From assembly GCA_023228825.1 (NCBI GenBank), contig JALOAL010000009.1, positions 62,001 through 126,000 on the forward strand: a stretch of DNA of 64,000 nt, read 5' to 3'. Within the stretch, counting starts at the first letter, position 1. The number at the start of each line of letters is the position of its first letter. Source of the stretch: Dehalococcoidia bacterium (GTDB taxonomy: Bacteria > Chloroflexota > Dehalococcoidia > UBA2979). Shown one piece after another: positions 27,826 through 38,325 of this stretch. A program made the translations under genes and the position numbers. A model generated the notes under the pieces. It was not told the origin of the DNA and searched no databases. It worked only from the letters and a program-made list of their open reading frames with translations.

Positions 27826-27994
27826 GGCCGAAGTGGTAGCGGAACCCCCATGCCCCCCGGGTTGAGGGCACGTCGAGGGGAATCGCAGGGGCGCGTCAGG
27901 CCGCGCGGATGCGATGGAGTTGTGATTCGAGGCGGGCGGGTGAGGTCTTCGGTCGCCGCCTTGTATTCCCCGTGTCCCGCCACGCCCGGTAACA

Positions 27995-28024
27995 ACAACC
28001 CCCCGGCGTGGGCCGGGGGGTTGT
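27995..28024 (-). terminator. Terminator of the heat-shock operon
   Basis: A perfect 13-bp stem (ACAACCCCCCGGC / GCCGGGGGGTTGT) with a 4-base loop is followed on the minus strand by TGTT-rich sequence. It sits just after clpC. Confidence 0.85.
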
Positions 28025-28062
28025 GTTGTGACCGTGCGTCCGAGGGCTGCCGAGGCCGAGCG

Positions 28063-30521
<2,459 letters not shown>

Positions 30522-30525
<4 letters not shown>

Positions 30526-30923
30526 CGGGTGTTACCTCCACCCTGGTTTGTCTCGTCGTGTCGTCCGAGTTCGGCGCGGGTGCGCCGCAACTCGTGCCGC
30601 GTCTCTGCGAGTTCTCGCTGGAGGTCCTCCACCTGTCGCGAGAGACGGAGGATGACCTCCACGCCTGCGAGGTTGACGCCCAGGTCATTGACCAGGCGCA
30701 CCACCTGGTGCAGGCGCTCCACGTCCTGGTGGGAGAAGAGCCGCGTGTTGCCCTGCGTGCGGGCCGGCTGCACCAGGCCGATGCGCTCGTAGGAACGGAT
30801 CGTCTGCTGGTGGAGGCCGACCATGCGTGCCACCACGCTGATCTGGAAGACCGGCTCGTCCTCGCTGAGGCCGACGCGCCAGCCTTTCTGCTCGCGGCTG
30901 TTTCTGGTGCGGTCCTGCGTCAC
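30522..30923 (-). CDS. hspR: HspR-like MerR-family heat-shock repressor
   Basis: This 133-residue regulator starts with GTG overlapping the dnaJ stop by four bases. The winged helix-turn-helix (FQISVVARMVGLHQQTIRSY, then ERIGLVQPARTQGNTRLFS) is typical of HspR in the MerR family. It is followed by a long dimerisation helix (EVILRLSRQVEDLQRELAETRHELRR). HspR of actinobacteria and Deinococcus represses chaperone operons by binding the HAIR inverted repeat, helped by DnaK. A HAIR-like site lies upstream of dnaJ, so autoregulation of this operon is likely. The effector cysteine motifs of metal-sensing MerR proteins are absent. Confidence 0.9.
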
Positions 30924-32062
30924 CGGGTGGCCTCGCTCTCCGCGCTCTCCGCGGGGCGATCCGCACTCTGCCCGGCGTCTTCGTTGGAGCCGCTAGAGCC
31001 GTTGGAGCCGCTAGAGCCGTTGGAGGATGCGCGCAGTTTCTCGAACAGCCGGCGTTGCTCGTCCGTCATCGGGTCCGGCAGCACCAGTCGCGCCGTGGCG
31101 TACAGGTCGCCGAAGCCCGAGCCACGGCCGGAAATCGGCATGCCCTGTCCCGACAGGCGGAAGACCTTTCCACCCTGCGTGCCCGGCGGCACCTTCAACG
31201 CCAGCGTTTTGCCCTTGAGCGTGGGCACCTTCGCCTCACCGCCCAGCGCCGCGTCCGCCACCGGCACGTCCACGTCCGCGTACAGGTCGTCGCCCCGGCG
31301 CTCGAAGCGCGGGTGCGAGTTGACGGAGACGCGCAGGTACAGGTCACCGCTGGCGCCGCCGTTGGCGCCCGGCGCACCCTGGCCGCCGAGCCGGATGCGC
31401 TGGCCGTCCCGGACGCCCGCCGGCACGTTTACCTCCACGCGACGGAGGGGCGCCGCGACGCCGGTGCCACGACAGACGTGACAGGTCGCGTTTGCGATCT
31501 GCCCGGTGCCCCCACACACACGACACGGCTCCTCACCCGCGCGCACCTCGATGGTGCGGCGGGTGCCGGCGTAGGCCTCCTCCAGGGAGATGCGCACCGC
31601 GGCCTCGGCGTCCTGGCCGCGTTGACGGCCGGAGGCGCGCCGGAAGAGCGAATCGAAGATGCCGCCGCCACCGCGGGCTCCTGCGGCGCCGCCGAAGAGG
31701 TCGTTCAGGTCCACGTCGTCCGTGGTGAACTGATAGGCGTCGCCCGGCCCCCCGGGGCCGCCGCGGCCGCCGAAACCGGCCGCGCCCTGGCGCCGGCGCA
31801 TCTCCTCGATCTGGTCGGCGTGCATCCACTGGTCGCCGTACTGGTCGTACTTGCGGCGCTTGTCCGGGTCAGAGAGCACCTCGTGCGCAGCGTTGATGCG
31901 CTTGAACTGCTCCTCCGCCTCGGGGTTGCCGGGGTTTACGTCCGGGTGCCACTTGCGGGCGAGCCGGCGGTAGGCCGCACGGATCTCCTTCTCGCTCGCC
32001 GTGCGGTTCACGCCGAGGACGGTGTAGTAGTCCGAAGCCTTGCCCGAAGTTCCAGAAGCCAT
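30920..32062 (-). CDS. dnaJ: DnaJ/CbpA-type Hsp40 co-chaperone with half zinc finger
   Basis: This 380-residue co-chaperone has an N-terminal J-domain (DYYTVLGVNRTASEKEIRAA; HPD at 39-41) that would stimulate a DnaK ATPase. A Gly-rich linker follows (about 94-135). Only two CxxCxGxG-type repeats are present (CRVCGGTG at 180 and CHVCRGTG at 194), where DnaJ has four and CbpA none. They could together hold one zinc ion. The two beta-sandwich substrate domains follow (VNVPAGVRDGQRIRLGGQG; DLYLRVSVNSHPRFERRGDD). The tail is a Ser/Gly/Asn repeat encoded by an 18-bp tandem repeat. A dnaK gene is not adjacent. It is the first gene of the operon and may be leaderless. Confidence 0.93.
   Translation of the reverse strand: MASGTSGKASDYYTVLGVNRTASEKEIRAAYRRLARKWHPDVNPGNPEAEEQFKRINAAHEVLSDPDKRRKYDQYGDQWMHADQIEEMRRRQGAAGFGGRGGPGGPGDAYQFTTDDVDLNDLFGGAAGARGGGGIFDSLFRRASGRQRGQDAEAAVRISLEEAYAGTRRTIEVRAGEEPCRVCGGTGQIANATCHVCRGTGVAAPLRRVEVNVPAGVRDGQRIRLGGQGAPGANGGASGDLYLRVSVNSHPRFERRGDDLYADVDVPVADAALGGEAKVPTLKGKTLALKVPPGTQGGKVFRLSGQGMPISGRGSGFGDLYATARLVLPDPMTDEQRRLFEKLRASSNGSSGSNGSSGSNEDAGQSADRPAESAESEATR
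30984..31026. repeat. 18-bp tandem repeat within dnaJ 3' end
   Basis: TTGGAGCCGCTAGAGCCG occurs twice in perfect tandem (30984-31001, 31002-31019) plus a partial third unit. It encodes the repeated SNGSSG units of the DnaJ tail. Such in-frame repeats can vary in copy number between strains. Confidence 0.9.
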
Positions 32063-32068
32063 GCTCAG

Positions 32069-32074
32069 AGTATA
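32069..32074 (-). promoter_or_regulatory. -10 element (TATACT) of dnaJ, leaderless geometry
   Basis: On the minus strand TATACT lies only six bases before the dnaJ ATG, so transcription would begin at or next to the start codon. The matching -35 position reads TACTCG, a poor match. The HAIR-like operator lies just upstream of it. Confidence 0.55.
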
Positions 32075-32104
32075 CAGGAAGATGATTCGGTCGAGTAGCC
32101 TAAA

Positions 32105-32125
32105 TCTGAGCGAACATGACTCATA
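32105..32125. promoter_or_regulatory. HAIR-like HspR operator
   Basis: TCTGAGC-N7-ACTCATA matches the core and spacing of the HspR inverted repeat HAIR (CTTGAGT-N7-ACTCAAG): TGAG and ACTCA half-sites are exact around a 7-base spacer, while the outer bases differ. It lies between the divergent dnaJ and hsp20 genes, next to both predicted promoters, so one operator could control both directions. Confidence 0.6.
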
Positions 32126-32129
32126 TCTC

Positions 32130-32159
32130 TTGACGTGGTGGTTGGAGTGGAGTCATAAT
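32130..32159 (+). promoter_or_regulatory. Sigma-70-type promoter for hsp20
   Basis: TTGACG and CATAAT are separated by 18 bases, a good housekeeping-type promoter facing hsp20. It begins four bases after the HAIR-like site. The leader to the hsp20 ATG would be about 200 bases. Confidence 0.6.
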
Positions 32160-32368
32160 GCGGATGCCGGCGACTCCCCAGCGTCCCGGGCGCGCCGCCC
32201 ATCCTCGTGGGCGCGGCCACGAAGCGTACGCAGCGCACCTCGGACTGAGGTTCCCCGGCGCCTTTCGGAATCGGCACTGGCCCCTCGGCGTGCGCTTGCC
32301 CGTGGTGCCCGCAACGCCAGACTCGCGGACCACCGGACGCGCGACCGAGAGGAGGAGAGGATGAAGAC

Positions 32369-32830
32369 ATGGCTACTACTGATCTGGTCCGTCGCGATCC
32401 GTTCATGACCCCCTTCCGGCAGGTCATGGACCGTTTCTTCGACGACCCCTTCTTCCGCAACGCGTTCCCCATCAGGGACAGCGCGGACGGCGAGGACGGC
32501 TCGCTCGCCCTGGACGTGTTCGAGCAGGACGGCCATCTGATCGTGGAGGCCTCGCTGCCGGGCTTCAGCAAGGACGAGGTAGACGTGCAGGTGCATGACG
32601 GCATCCTTGCAATCAAGGCGCAGCGGTCGAGCGAGCGGGAGGAGGGCAAGCCCGGCAGTCACTACTACCGGCGCGAGCGTTCCTGGGGCTCCGTGAGCCG
32701 TCGCGTGGCGCTCCCCGGCATCGTGAAGGACGAGGACGTGAGCGCTGAACTGAAGAATGGTGTGCTTCGCCTCGCGATCCCATTGCCGCAGAAGCCGTCG
32801 CCGAAGCAGATCGAGATCAAGGGCGAGTAG
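32369..32830 (+). CDS. Small heat-shock protein Hsp20
   Basis: This 153-residue small heat-shock chaperone has the alpha-crystallin domain (ALDVFEQDGHLIVEASLPGFSK-like start, about 47-66). The final beta strand region GVLRLAIPLPQ supplies the conserved GVLxLxIP. The N-terminal arm (DPFMTPFRQVMDRFFDDPFF) is aromatic-rich, as usual for substrate binding and oligomerisation. The C-terminal tail (SPKQIEIKGE) carries an I-x-I motif. A very strong purine-rich ribosome site (GAGGAGAGG) lies about ten bases upstream. It is divergent from dnaJ-hspR-clpC across a shared control region, so joint heat induction is likely. Confidence 0.96.
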   Translation: MATTDLVRRDPFMTPFRQVMDRFFDDPFFRNAFPIRDSADGEDGSLALDVFEQDGHLIVEASLPGFSKDEVDVQVHDGILAIKAQRSSEREEGKPGSHYYRRERSWGSVSRRVALPGIVKDEDVSAELKNGVLRLAIPLPQKPSPKQIEIKGE

Positions 32831-32866
32831 GCCCCTCCTCGTCCCGCTCCCCACAAGCCCCTGGCC

Positions 32867-32891
32867 CCTCACCAGCCCCCTCTTGGTGAGG
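32867..32891. terminator. Probable hsp20 terminator
   Basis: CCTCACCA and TGGTGAGG form an 8-bp stem with a 9-base loop, 36 bases after the hsp20 stop. The rest of the gap up to the epimerase gene at 33146 shows no gene and no clear promoter. Confidence 0.6.
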
Positions 32892-33145
32892 CCCGCCGGG
32901 GGCTTCATCGCGTCCGCGGCCTGACCGCGCGCCTGCTCCCACATCTTCCTGACGCGTCCGGCACTGCTGGCTCTCCCGCACTCAACATCGTCTCGACGGT
33001 GGGGCGTCAGCGTTGGTGCAGTCCAGACACGAACGGCGCGGGGACCGAGGTGCGCGGGAGCGTGCGCCTCGCTCCGTGGTCCGGCGCAGCGTCTGGCGCA
33101 GGGAGCGCTGCCGCCCGGGTGCGGCTCGGAAGGCGGAGAGGCGAT

Positions 33146-34252
33146 ATGACGCGAGTGCTGGTGACGGGCCAGAACGGCTACATCGGCAGTGTCCTGGCGC
33201 CCATGCTCCAGGACGCCGGCCACGAGGTTGTGGGCCTGGACAGCGACTACTTCGACGCCTGTCGCTTCGGCCTGGCGTCCGAAGCCACACCGAGGATCGA
33301 GGCCTACCGCCGGGACATGCGCGACCTGCAGCCGGCGGATGTGCCCGTCTGCGACGCCGTGATGCACCTGGCGGCGCTCTCGAATGACGCGCTGGGCACG
33401 CTGGACCCGGCGATCACGGACGCGGTGAACCATCGCGCCAGCGTGCGCCTGGCGGAGATGGCGCGCGCGGCGGGGGCCAGTCGCTTCATCTTCTCCTCCT
33501 CCTGCAGTCTCTACGGCGCGGCGGAGGGCGACGAACTCCTGACGGAGGAAGCGTCGTTCAACCCGGTCACGCCGTACGGACGCTCCAAGGTGGACGCGGA
33601 GGCGGGCATCCGGGGACTGGCGACGGACGACTTCAGCCCGGTCTACCTGCGCAACGCCACCGCCTACGGCCCCTCACCGCGGCTACGTGGGGACCTGGTG
33701 GTCAACGAACTGGTGGCGCGCGCGCACCTGGACGGCCGGGTGCAACTGAACAGCGACGGCATGGCGTGGCGGCCGCTCGTGCACGTGGAGGACATCGCCC
33801 GCGCGTTCATCGCCGCGCTGGAGGCGCCCCGGGAAGTCGTGCACAACGAGGCGTTCAACGTGGGCGCCAGCCGCGAGAACTACACCGTGCGCGAGATCGC
33901 GGAGATGGTCTGCGACGCCGTGCCGGACAGTACCGTGACCTTCGGCGAGGGCGCCGGCGCCGACAAGCGCTCCTACCGCGTCTCCTTCGACAAGATCGCG
34001 GAGGCCCTCCCCGCCGCGAGGCCGCAGTGGACGCTGCGCCAGGGTATCCAGCAACTGCTCCAGGCCTACCGCACGCACGGCATCACGCTGGCGGAGATCC
34101 TCCAGACCCGCTACTCGCGCATCGCCTGGCTGCGTGCGCAGCAGGAGGCCGGCCGCCTGGACGAGGCCCTGCGCTGGCTCCCGGATGCGGAGGCGCCCCG
34201 CGCATCCGGCGCGGGGACGCCCGCCGCGACCGCCGCCGGGGAGGTGCGCTAA
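33146..34252 (+). CDS. NAD-dependent epimerase/dehydratase (extended SDR)
   Basis: This 368-residue nucleotide-sugar enzyme starts at an ATG with GGCGGAGAGG upstream. The extended-SDR glycine motif is TGQNGYIG (7-14) and the catalytic block YGRSK gives the Tyr and Lys pair, with SSSCSLYG before it. The family covers UDP/CDP/GDP-sugar 4-epimerases, reductases and dehydratases. The C-terminal part (YTVREIAEMVCDAVP; KRSYRVSFDKIAEAL) is close to proteins found beside C-methyltransferases in deoxysugar clusters. It opens a tightly packed polysaccharide operon in which nearly every following gene overlaps its neighbour. The last 40 residues are Ala/Gly-rich. The exact substrate is unknown; a CDP-sugar is likely from the cytidylyltransferase two genes on. 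Confidence 0.9.
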   Translation: MTRVLVTGQNGYIGSVLAPMLQDAGHEVVGLDSDYFDACRFGLASEATPRIEAYRRDMRDLQPADVPVCDAVMHLAALSNDALGTLDPAITDAVNHRASVRLAEMARAAGASRFIFSSSCSLYGAAEGDELLTEEASFNPVTPYGRSKVDAEAGIRGLATDDFSPVYLRNATAYGPSPRLRGDLVVNELVARAHLDGRVQLNSDGMAWRPLVHVEDIARAFIAALEAPREVVHNEAFNVGASRENYTVREIAEMVCDAVPDSTVTFGEGAGADKRSYRVSFDKIAEALPAARPQWTLRQGIQQLLQAYRTHGITLAEILQTRYSRIAWLRAQQEAGRLDEALRWLPDAEAPRASGAGTPAATAAGEVR

Positions 34253-34254
34253 CC

Positions 34255-35568
34255 ATGGTGCACCAAGTCGAAGCGCGGCCCGCCGCAGGCGCGTCGTCGC
34301 AGGCCGGCGCCGAGGCGTCCGCCGCGCCGCCGTGCGCCTCGTGCGGCGCGGCGCTGACCGTGCTGGTCGCGGACCTGGGCATGCAGCCGCCGTGCGAGGC
34401 GTTCCCGCAGCCCTCGCACTTTGCGCCGGAGGCGGTGTATCCGCTGCGCGCGTACGTCTGCGCACGGTGCTTCCTGGTGCAGGCGCCCTCCGCACTGCAA
34501 CCAGAGGAGATCTTCACGGACTACGCCTACTTCTCCTCGTACTCGGACTCGTGGCTGGCGCACTGTCGCACCTACGCGGAGATGGTGCGCGACCGCTTCG
34601 CGCTGACCTCGGACTCGTCTGTGATCGAACTGGCCAGCAACGACGGGTACCTGCTGCGGAACTTCGTGGAGTTCGGCATCCCCTGCCTGGGCATTGAGCC
34701 GGCGGAGAACGTGGCGGAGGTGGCGCAGGCCGCCGGCGTGCCCACGCTGGCGGAGTTCTTCGGCGTGTCGCTCGCGGAGCGACTGGCGGGAGAGGGGGCG
34801 CAGGCGGATCTGGTCATTGGCAACAACGTGCTGGCGCAATGCCCCGTGGTGCACGACTTCGTGGGCGGCATCCCTCGCATCCTGAAGGCGGAGGGCGTCC
34901 TCACGCTGGAGTTCCCGCATCTGGTCCGCCTGATGGAGGGCCTGCAGTACGACACGATCTACCACGAGCACTTCTTCTACTTCTCGTTGCTGACCGTGGA
35001 GGACATCCTGGGCCGCCACGGCCTGCGCGTGTTCGACGTGGAACAACTCCCCACGCACGGCGGCTCGCTCCGCATCTTCGCCTGCCACGACGCCGGCTCG
35101 CACCCGGAGACGCAGCGTCTGCGCGACCTGCGCGCGGACGAGGCCGCCGCCGGCATCGACCGCATCGAGACGTACACGCGCTTCCAGGCGCGGGTGGTGG
35201 CGTCCAAGTTCCAGGTGCTGGAGTTCCTCATTGCGGCGAAGCGAGAGGGCAAGCGCATCGCGGCGTACGGCGCGCCGGGCAAGGGCAACACGCTGCTGAA
35301 CTACTGCGGCCTCCGTCAGGACTTCTTCGACTACGCCGTGGACCGCAACCCGTGGAAGCACGGCCGGGTGACGCCGGTGACCCAGATCCCGATCCACCCG
35401 CCGGAACGCCTGCGCGAGACGCAGCCGGACCTGGTGGTGGTGATGCCCTGGAACCTGAAGGACGAGATCGCCTCGCAGCATGCGTACATCGAGGAGTGGG
35501 GAGGGCGCTTCGTGACCTTCCTGCCGGAGGTGCGGCTGCTGGAGGGCGGCGAGTGGAGGCCGGCATGA
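34255..35568 (+). CDS. Sugar C-methyltransferase, class I SAM-dependent (TylCIII/NovU-like)
   Basis: This 437-residue enzyme likely methylates carbon on a nucleotide-linked keto-sugar. The N-terminal zinc-binding domain has CASCGA and CARC cysteine pairs (about residues 24-66). The SAM domain follows with VIELASNDGYLLRNF and GIEPAENVAEVA. YDTIYHEHFFYFSL is the conserved active-site block of this C-methyltransferase group, with the His-Glu-His. The C-terminal domain has the glycine-rich AYGAPGKGNTLLNYC and VDRNPWKHGR. The ATG follows the epimerase stop by two bases, with GGGAGG as ribosome site. It sits between the epimerase and the cytidylyltransferase, consistent with building a branched deoxysugar for the surface polymer. 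Confidence 0.9.
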   Translation: MVHQVEARPAAGASSQAGAEASAAPPCASCGAALTVLVADLGMQPPCEAFPQPSHFAPEAVYPLRAYVCARCFLVQAPSALQPEEIFTDYAYFSSYSDSWLAHCRTYAEMVRDRFALTSDSSVIELASNDGYLLRNFVEFGIPCLGIEPAENVAEVAQAAGVPTLAEFFGVSLAERLAGEGAQADLVIGNNVLAQCPVVHDFVGGIPRILKAEGVLTLEFPHLVRLMEGLQYDTIYHEHFFYFSLLTVEDILGRHGLRVFDVEQLPTHGGSLRIFACHDAGSHPETQRLRDLRADEAAAGIDRIETYTRFQARVVASKFQVLEFLIAAKREGKRIAAYGAPGKGNTLLNYCGLRQDFFDYAVDRNPWKHGRVTPVTQIPIHPPERLRETQPDLVVVMPWNLKDEIASQHAYIEEWGGRFVTFLPEVRLLEGGEWRPA

Positions 35569-36380
35569 AGGTGGTCCTCTTCTGCGGCGGCTACGGCATG
35601 AGGCTCCGTGAATTCTCGGAGAACACGCCGAAGCCGCTGGTGCCCATTGGCGAGCGGCCCATGTTGTGGCACGTGATGAAGTACTACGCCTACTTCGGCC
35701 ACACGGACTTCATCCTGTGCCTGGGCTACCAGGGGCAGGCGATCAAGCGCTACTTCCTGGAGTACGACGAGACGGTTTCCAACGACTTTGTGCTGTCCAA
35801 CGGCGGCTCGGCCGTGGAACTGCTGGGCTGCGATACGCGCGACTGGACGATCACGTTCGTGGATACCGGCCTGGAGTCCAACATCGGCGAGCGGCTGCGT
35901 CGCGTGCGGGAGCACGTGGGCGACGACGAGATGTTCCTGGCGAACTACAGCGACGGCCTGACGGACTTCCACCTGCCGGACCTGGTGGAGCGCGTGCAGC
36001 GCTCCGGCGCCGTGGGCGGCTTCGTTGCCGTGCGGCCGCCGTACTCCTTCCACGTGGTGGACGCGGCGCCGAGCGGCCTGGTGCACGAGGTGCGTGACCT
36101 GACGCAGGCCGACCTGCGCATCAACGGCGGCTACTTCGTCTTCCGGCGCGAGGTCTTTGACTACATGAACCCCGGCGAGGAACTGGTGCAGGAGCCGTTC
36201 CAGCGCCTGACCGCGCAGGGCCTCCTCACGTCCTACTCCTACGACGGATTCTGGATGTCCATGGACACCTTCAAGGAGAAGCAGCGCCTGGACGACATGT
36301 ACGCCCACGGCCAGCGGCCGTGGGCGCTGTGGGCGCAGCAGCCACGCCTGCCCGCATTCGAAGGGGCGCCACGATTCTGA
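35565..36380 (+). CDS. rfbF: Glucose-1-phosphate cytidylyltransferase
   Basis: This 271-residue enzyme makes CDP-glucose from glucose-1-phosphate and CTP, the entry to CDP-3,6-dideoxyhexoses and related sugars. Its start overlaps the previous stop (ATGA). The nucleotidyltransferase signature is VVLFCGGYGMRLREFSENTPK, broken here as VVLFCGGYG + MRLREFSENTPKPLVPIG. The family-specific blocks YFGHTDFILCLGYQG and FLANYSDGLTD follow. The length and the lack of a C-terminal extension match RfbF/DdhA rather than RmlA (which makes dTDP-glucose). The usual partner CDP-glucose 4,6-dehydratase (RfbG) is not visible in the window, so the pathway is incomplete here unless the upstream SDR fills that step. 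Confidence 0.94.
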   Translation: MKVVLFCGGYGMRLREFSENTPKPLVPIGERPMLWHVMKYYAYFGHTDFILCLGYQGQAIKRYFLEYDETVSNDFVLSNGGSAVELLGCDTRDWTITFVDTGLESNIGERLRRVREHVGDDEMFLANYSDGLTDFHLPDLVERVQRSGAVGGFVAVRPPYSFHVVDAAPSGLVHEVRDLTQADLRINGGYFVFRREVFDYMNPGEELVQEPFQRLTAQGLLTSYSYDGFWMSMDTFKEKQRLDDMYAHGQRPWALWAQQPRLPAFEGAPRF

Positions 36381-37108
36381 ACCTCACGGCCGGGCACGGC
36401 CGCCCGCTGCATGTGCTGGCGATCGGCGCGCACTGCGACGACATCGAGATCGGCGCCGGGGGTTCCTTGCTGCAATGGGCGAGCGAGGGCCACCTGGCGC
36501 GGGTGGACGTGATGGTCTGCTCCTCCACACCCGACCGCGCGGAGGAGGCTCGCGAGGCGGCCCATGCCTTCCTGGACGCCGTCCCGCAGGTGCAGGTGGC
36601 TGTCCACGCCTTCCGCGACGGCTTCCTCCCGCATGAAGGGCCGGCGCTGAAGGAGACGTTCGAGGCGCTCAAGGCCACGCTCGCCGAGGGCGCGTCGCCA
36701 GACGTGATCCTCACCCACTGGCGCGACGACCGGCACCAGGACCACCGGCTGGTGAGCGACCTGACCTGGAACACGTTCCGCGACCACCTGGTGCTGGAGT
36801 ACGAGATCCCGAAGTACGACGGCGACCTGGGCCAGCCGAACGCCTTCGTCGCCGTCTCCGATGAGCACGTGGCGCGTAAGTGGGAACTGCTGCGCCGCCA
36901 CTACGGCTCGCAGGCGGACCGCTACTGGTTCACGGAGGACACCTTCCGCGGCCTGATGCGCATCCGCGGCGTGGAGGCGCGCTCCGCCACCGGCTTCGCG
37001 GAGGCGTTCACCATGCGCAAGGCCCCGCTGGCCCTGGACAGCGGCGCGGCCGCCCGCACCGAGGCAGCGCGCGACTCCGTGGGCGCCCTGCGCTGGGGGA
37101 CGACATGA
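36320..37108 (+). CDS. PIG-L family deacetylase
   Basis: This zinc-dependent LmbE/PIG-L-type N-deacetylase acts on N-acetylated sugars. The metal site is AHCDDIEIG, with the third ligand in HWRDDRHQDHRLVSD. The family usually reads AHPDDE, so Cys replaces Pro here. The start is uncertain: the listed GTG overlaps the cytidylyltransferase gene by 61 bases, while the conserved fold begins only near residue 28 (RPLHVLAIGAH). A CTG overlapping the previous stop or an ATT just before it are alternatives. The 3' end overlaps the next gene (ATGA). In this cluster it probably unmasks an amino group on a sugar precursor or lipid-linked intermediate. Confidence 0.88.
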   Translation: MGAVGAAATPARIRRGATILNLTAGHGRPLHVLAIGAHCDDIEIGAGGSLLQWASEGHLARVDVMVCSSTPDRAEEAREAAHAFLDAVPQVQVAVHAFRDGFLPHEGPALKETFEALKATLAEGASPDVILTHWRDDRHQDHRLVSDLTWNTFRDHLVLEYEIPKYDGDLGQPNAFVAVSDEHVARKWELLRRHYGSQADRYWFTEDTFRGLMRIRGVEARSATGFAEAFTMRKAPLALDSGAAARTEAARDSVGALRWGTT

Positions 37109-38325
37109 GCATCGCGCGCCCCGGGACGGCCTCGACGCTGGGGGCGGGAGGCGTGGAGGCGCGCGCGTGCTCCGGCTGCGGCGCGGGGGCGGTGGAGGTC
37201 TTCCTGGAGCAGGCGGCCATCCCCCTCACCAGCAACCGCCTCTTCGCCACGCGCGCAGCGGCGCTGGCGTGCGCTCGAGGCGAGATGCGGCTGGGGTTCT
37301 GTCACGCGTGCGGGCTGGTCTCGAACGTGGCGTTCGGAGCGTCCGCGGTGGTGGAGGACTACGAGTCGAGCCAGGCGGCGTCCTCGCAGTTCCGGAACTA
37401 CGCCACCGGCCTCGCGCGGCAGTGGATGGACCGACATGGACTCCGAGGGCAGACCGTGCTGGAGGTCGGCTGCGGGCGCGGGGAGTTCCTGGACGTGATG
37501 GTGGCAGAGGGCGGCGGGCGCGGCATCGGTGTGGATCCGGTGCTGGCCGCCGGGCCGGCGCGGCCGCACGACCGCATCGAGTGGGTCGCCGAGCGCTTCG
37601 AGGCGGCGCACCTGCGCGAGGATGTCCGCGCCGTAGTCTGCCGGCACACGCTGGAGCATCTCCCGGACCCCGCCGCGTTCCTCGGCACCGTGCGCGCGGC
37701 CATCGGCACACGCAACGTGCCGCTGCTGCTGGAGGTGCCGGACGCGCTGCCCATCCTGCGGGACGCCGCGTTCTGGGACGTCTACCACGAGCACGCCGCC
37801 TACTTCACCGCCGGATCACTCGCCCGCCTCCTCCATGCCTCCGGCTTCGAGGTGCGGCGCATGGAGCACTCCTACGGTCGCCAGTACCTGGTGGCGGAGG
37901 CCGTGCCCGCGCGTGGGGGCGTCCTCGGCCGCACGGCCGAGGACGACCGCGCGGAGACCTGGCGCGCCGCGATCTCCTTCCGCGAGGCGTACACCCGCCG
38001 CATCCACGCCCTGCGCGAGTCGTTCGAGGCGGCCTCGGCACGTGGCGAGCGCATCGCCTTCTGGGGCGCGGGATCGAAGGCGACGGCCTATCTGATCGCG
38101 GTGGGGGAGGCGGGGCGCCTGGTGCAGTGTGTGGTGGACATCAATCCGCGCAAGCAGGGCTCCTTCATCGCCGGCACGGGCCACGCCGTGGTGGGGCCGG
38201 AGCACCTTCGCGAGGTGTCGCCGGATGTGGTGGTGATGATGAACCCGATCTATCGCGACGAGATTGCGCGGACGCTGGGGGGCCTTGGCCTGTCCGTCCG
38301 GCTGGTGGATGCGGGTGCGGCATGA
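37105..38325 (+). CDS. Class I SAM-dependent methyltransferase, C-methyltransferase-like
   Basis: This 406-residue protein has the same three-part plan as the other C-methyltransferase in the cluster. An N-terminal cysteine domain (ACSGCGAG and FCHACGLVS) comes first. A SAM-binding domain follows (VLEVGCGRGEFLDVM; VVCRHTLEHLPDP). A C-terminal domain has IAFWGAGSKATAYL and NPRKQGSFIAGTG. The block FWDVYHEHAAYFT corresponds to YHEHFFYFS in the first paralogue and keeps His-Glu-His. The two proteins are clearly divergent, so they probably act on different sugars or positions. Both ends overlap neighbours by ATGA, so it is tightly coupled to the PIG-L gene and the glycosyltransferase. Confidence 0.88.
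   Translation: MSIARPGTASTLGAGGVEARACSGCGAGAVEVFLEQAAIPLTSNRLFATRAAALACARGEMRLGFCHACGLVSNVAFGASAVVEDYESSQAASSQFRNYATGLARQWMDRHGLRGQTVLEVGCGRGEFLDVMVAEGGGRGIGVDPVLAAGPARPHDRIEWVAERFEAAHLREDVRAVVCRHTLEHLPDPAAFLGTVRAAIGTRNVPLLLEVPDALPILRDAAFWDVYHEHAAYFTAGSLARLLHASGFEVRRMEHSYGRQYLVAEAVPARGGVLGRTAEDDRAETWRAAISFREAYTRRIHALRESFEAASARGERIAFWGAGSKATAYLIAVGEAGRLVQCVVDINPRKQGSFIAGTGHAVVGPEHLREVSPDVVVMMNPIYRDEIARTLGGLGLSVRLVDAGAA

Noticed and set aside
32158..32364. A 68-codon frame between the hsp20 promoter and hsp20
   Set aside because: It starts on the -10 element, is Arg/Pro-rich and has no ribosome site; the region is better read as the hsp20 leader.
32063..32368. CIRCE/HrcA operator for the chaperone genes
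   Set aside because: No TTAGCACTC-N9-GAGTGCTAA type sequence is present; the HAIR-like site and the hspR gene explain the control better.
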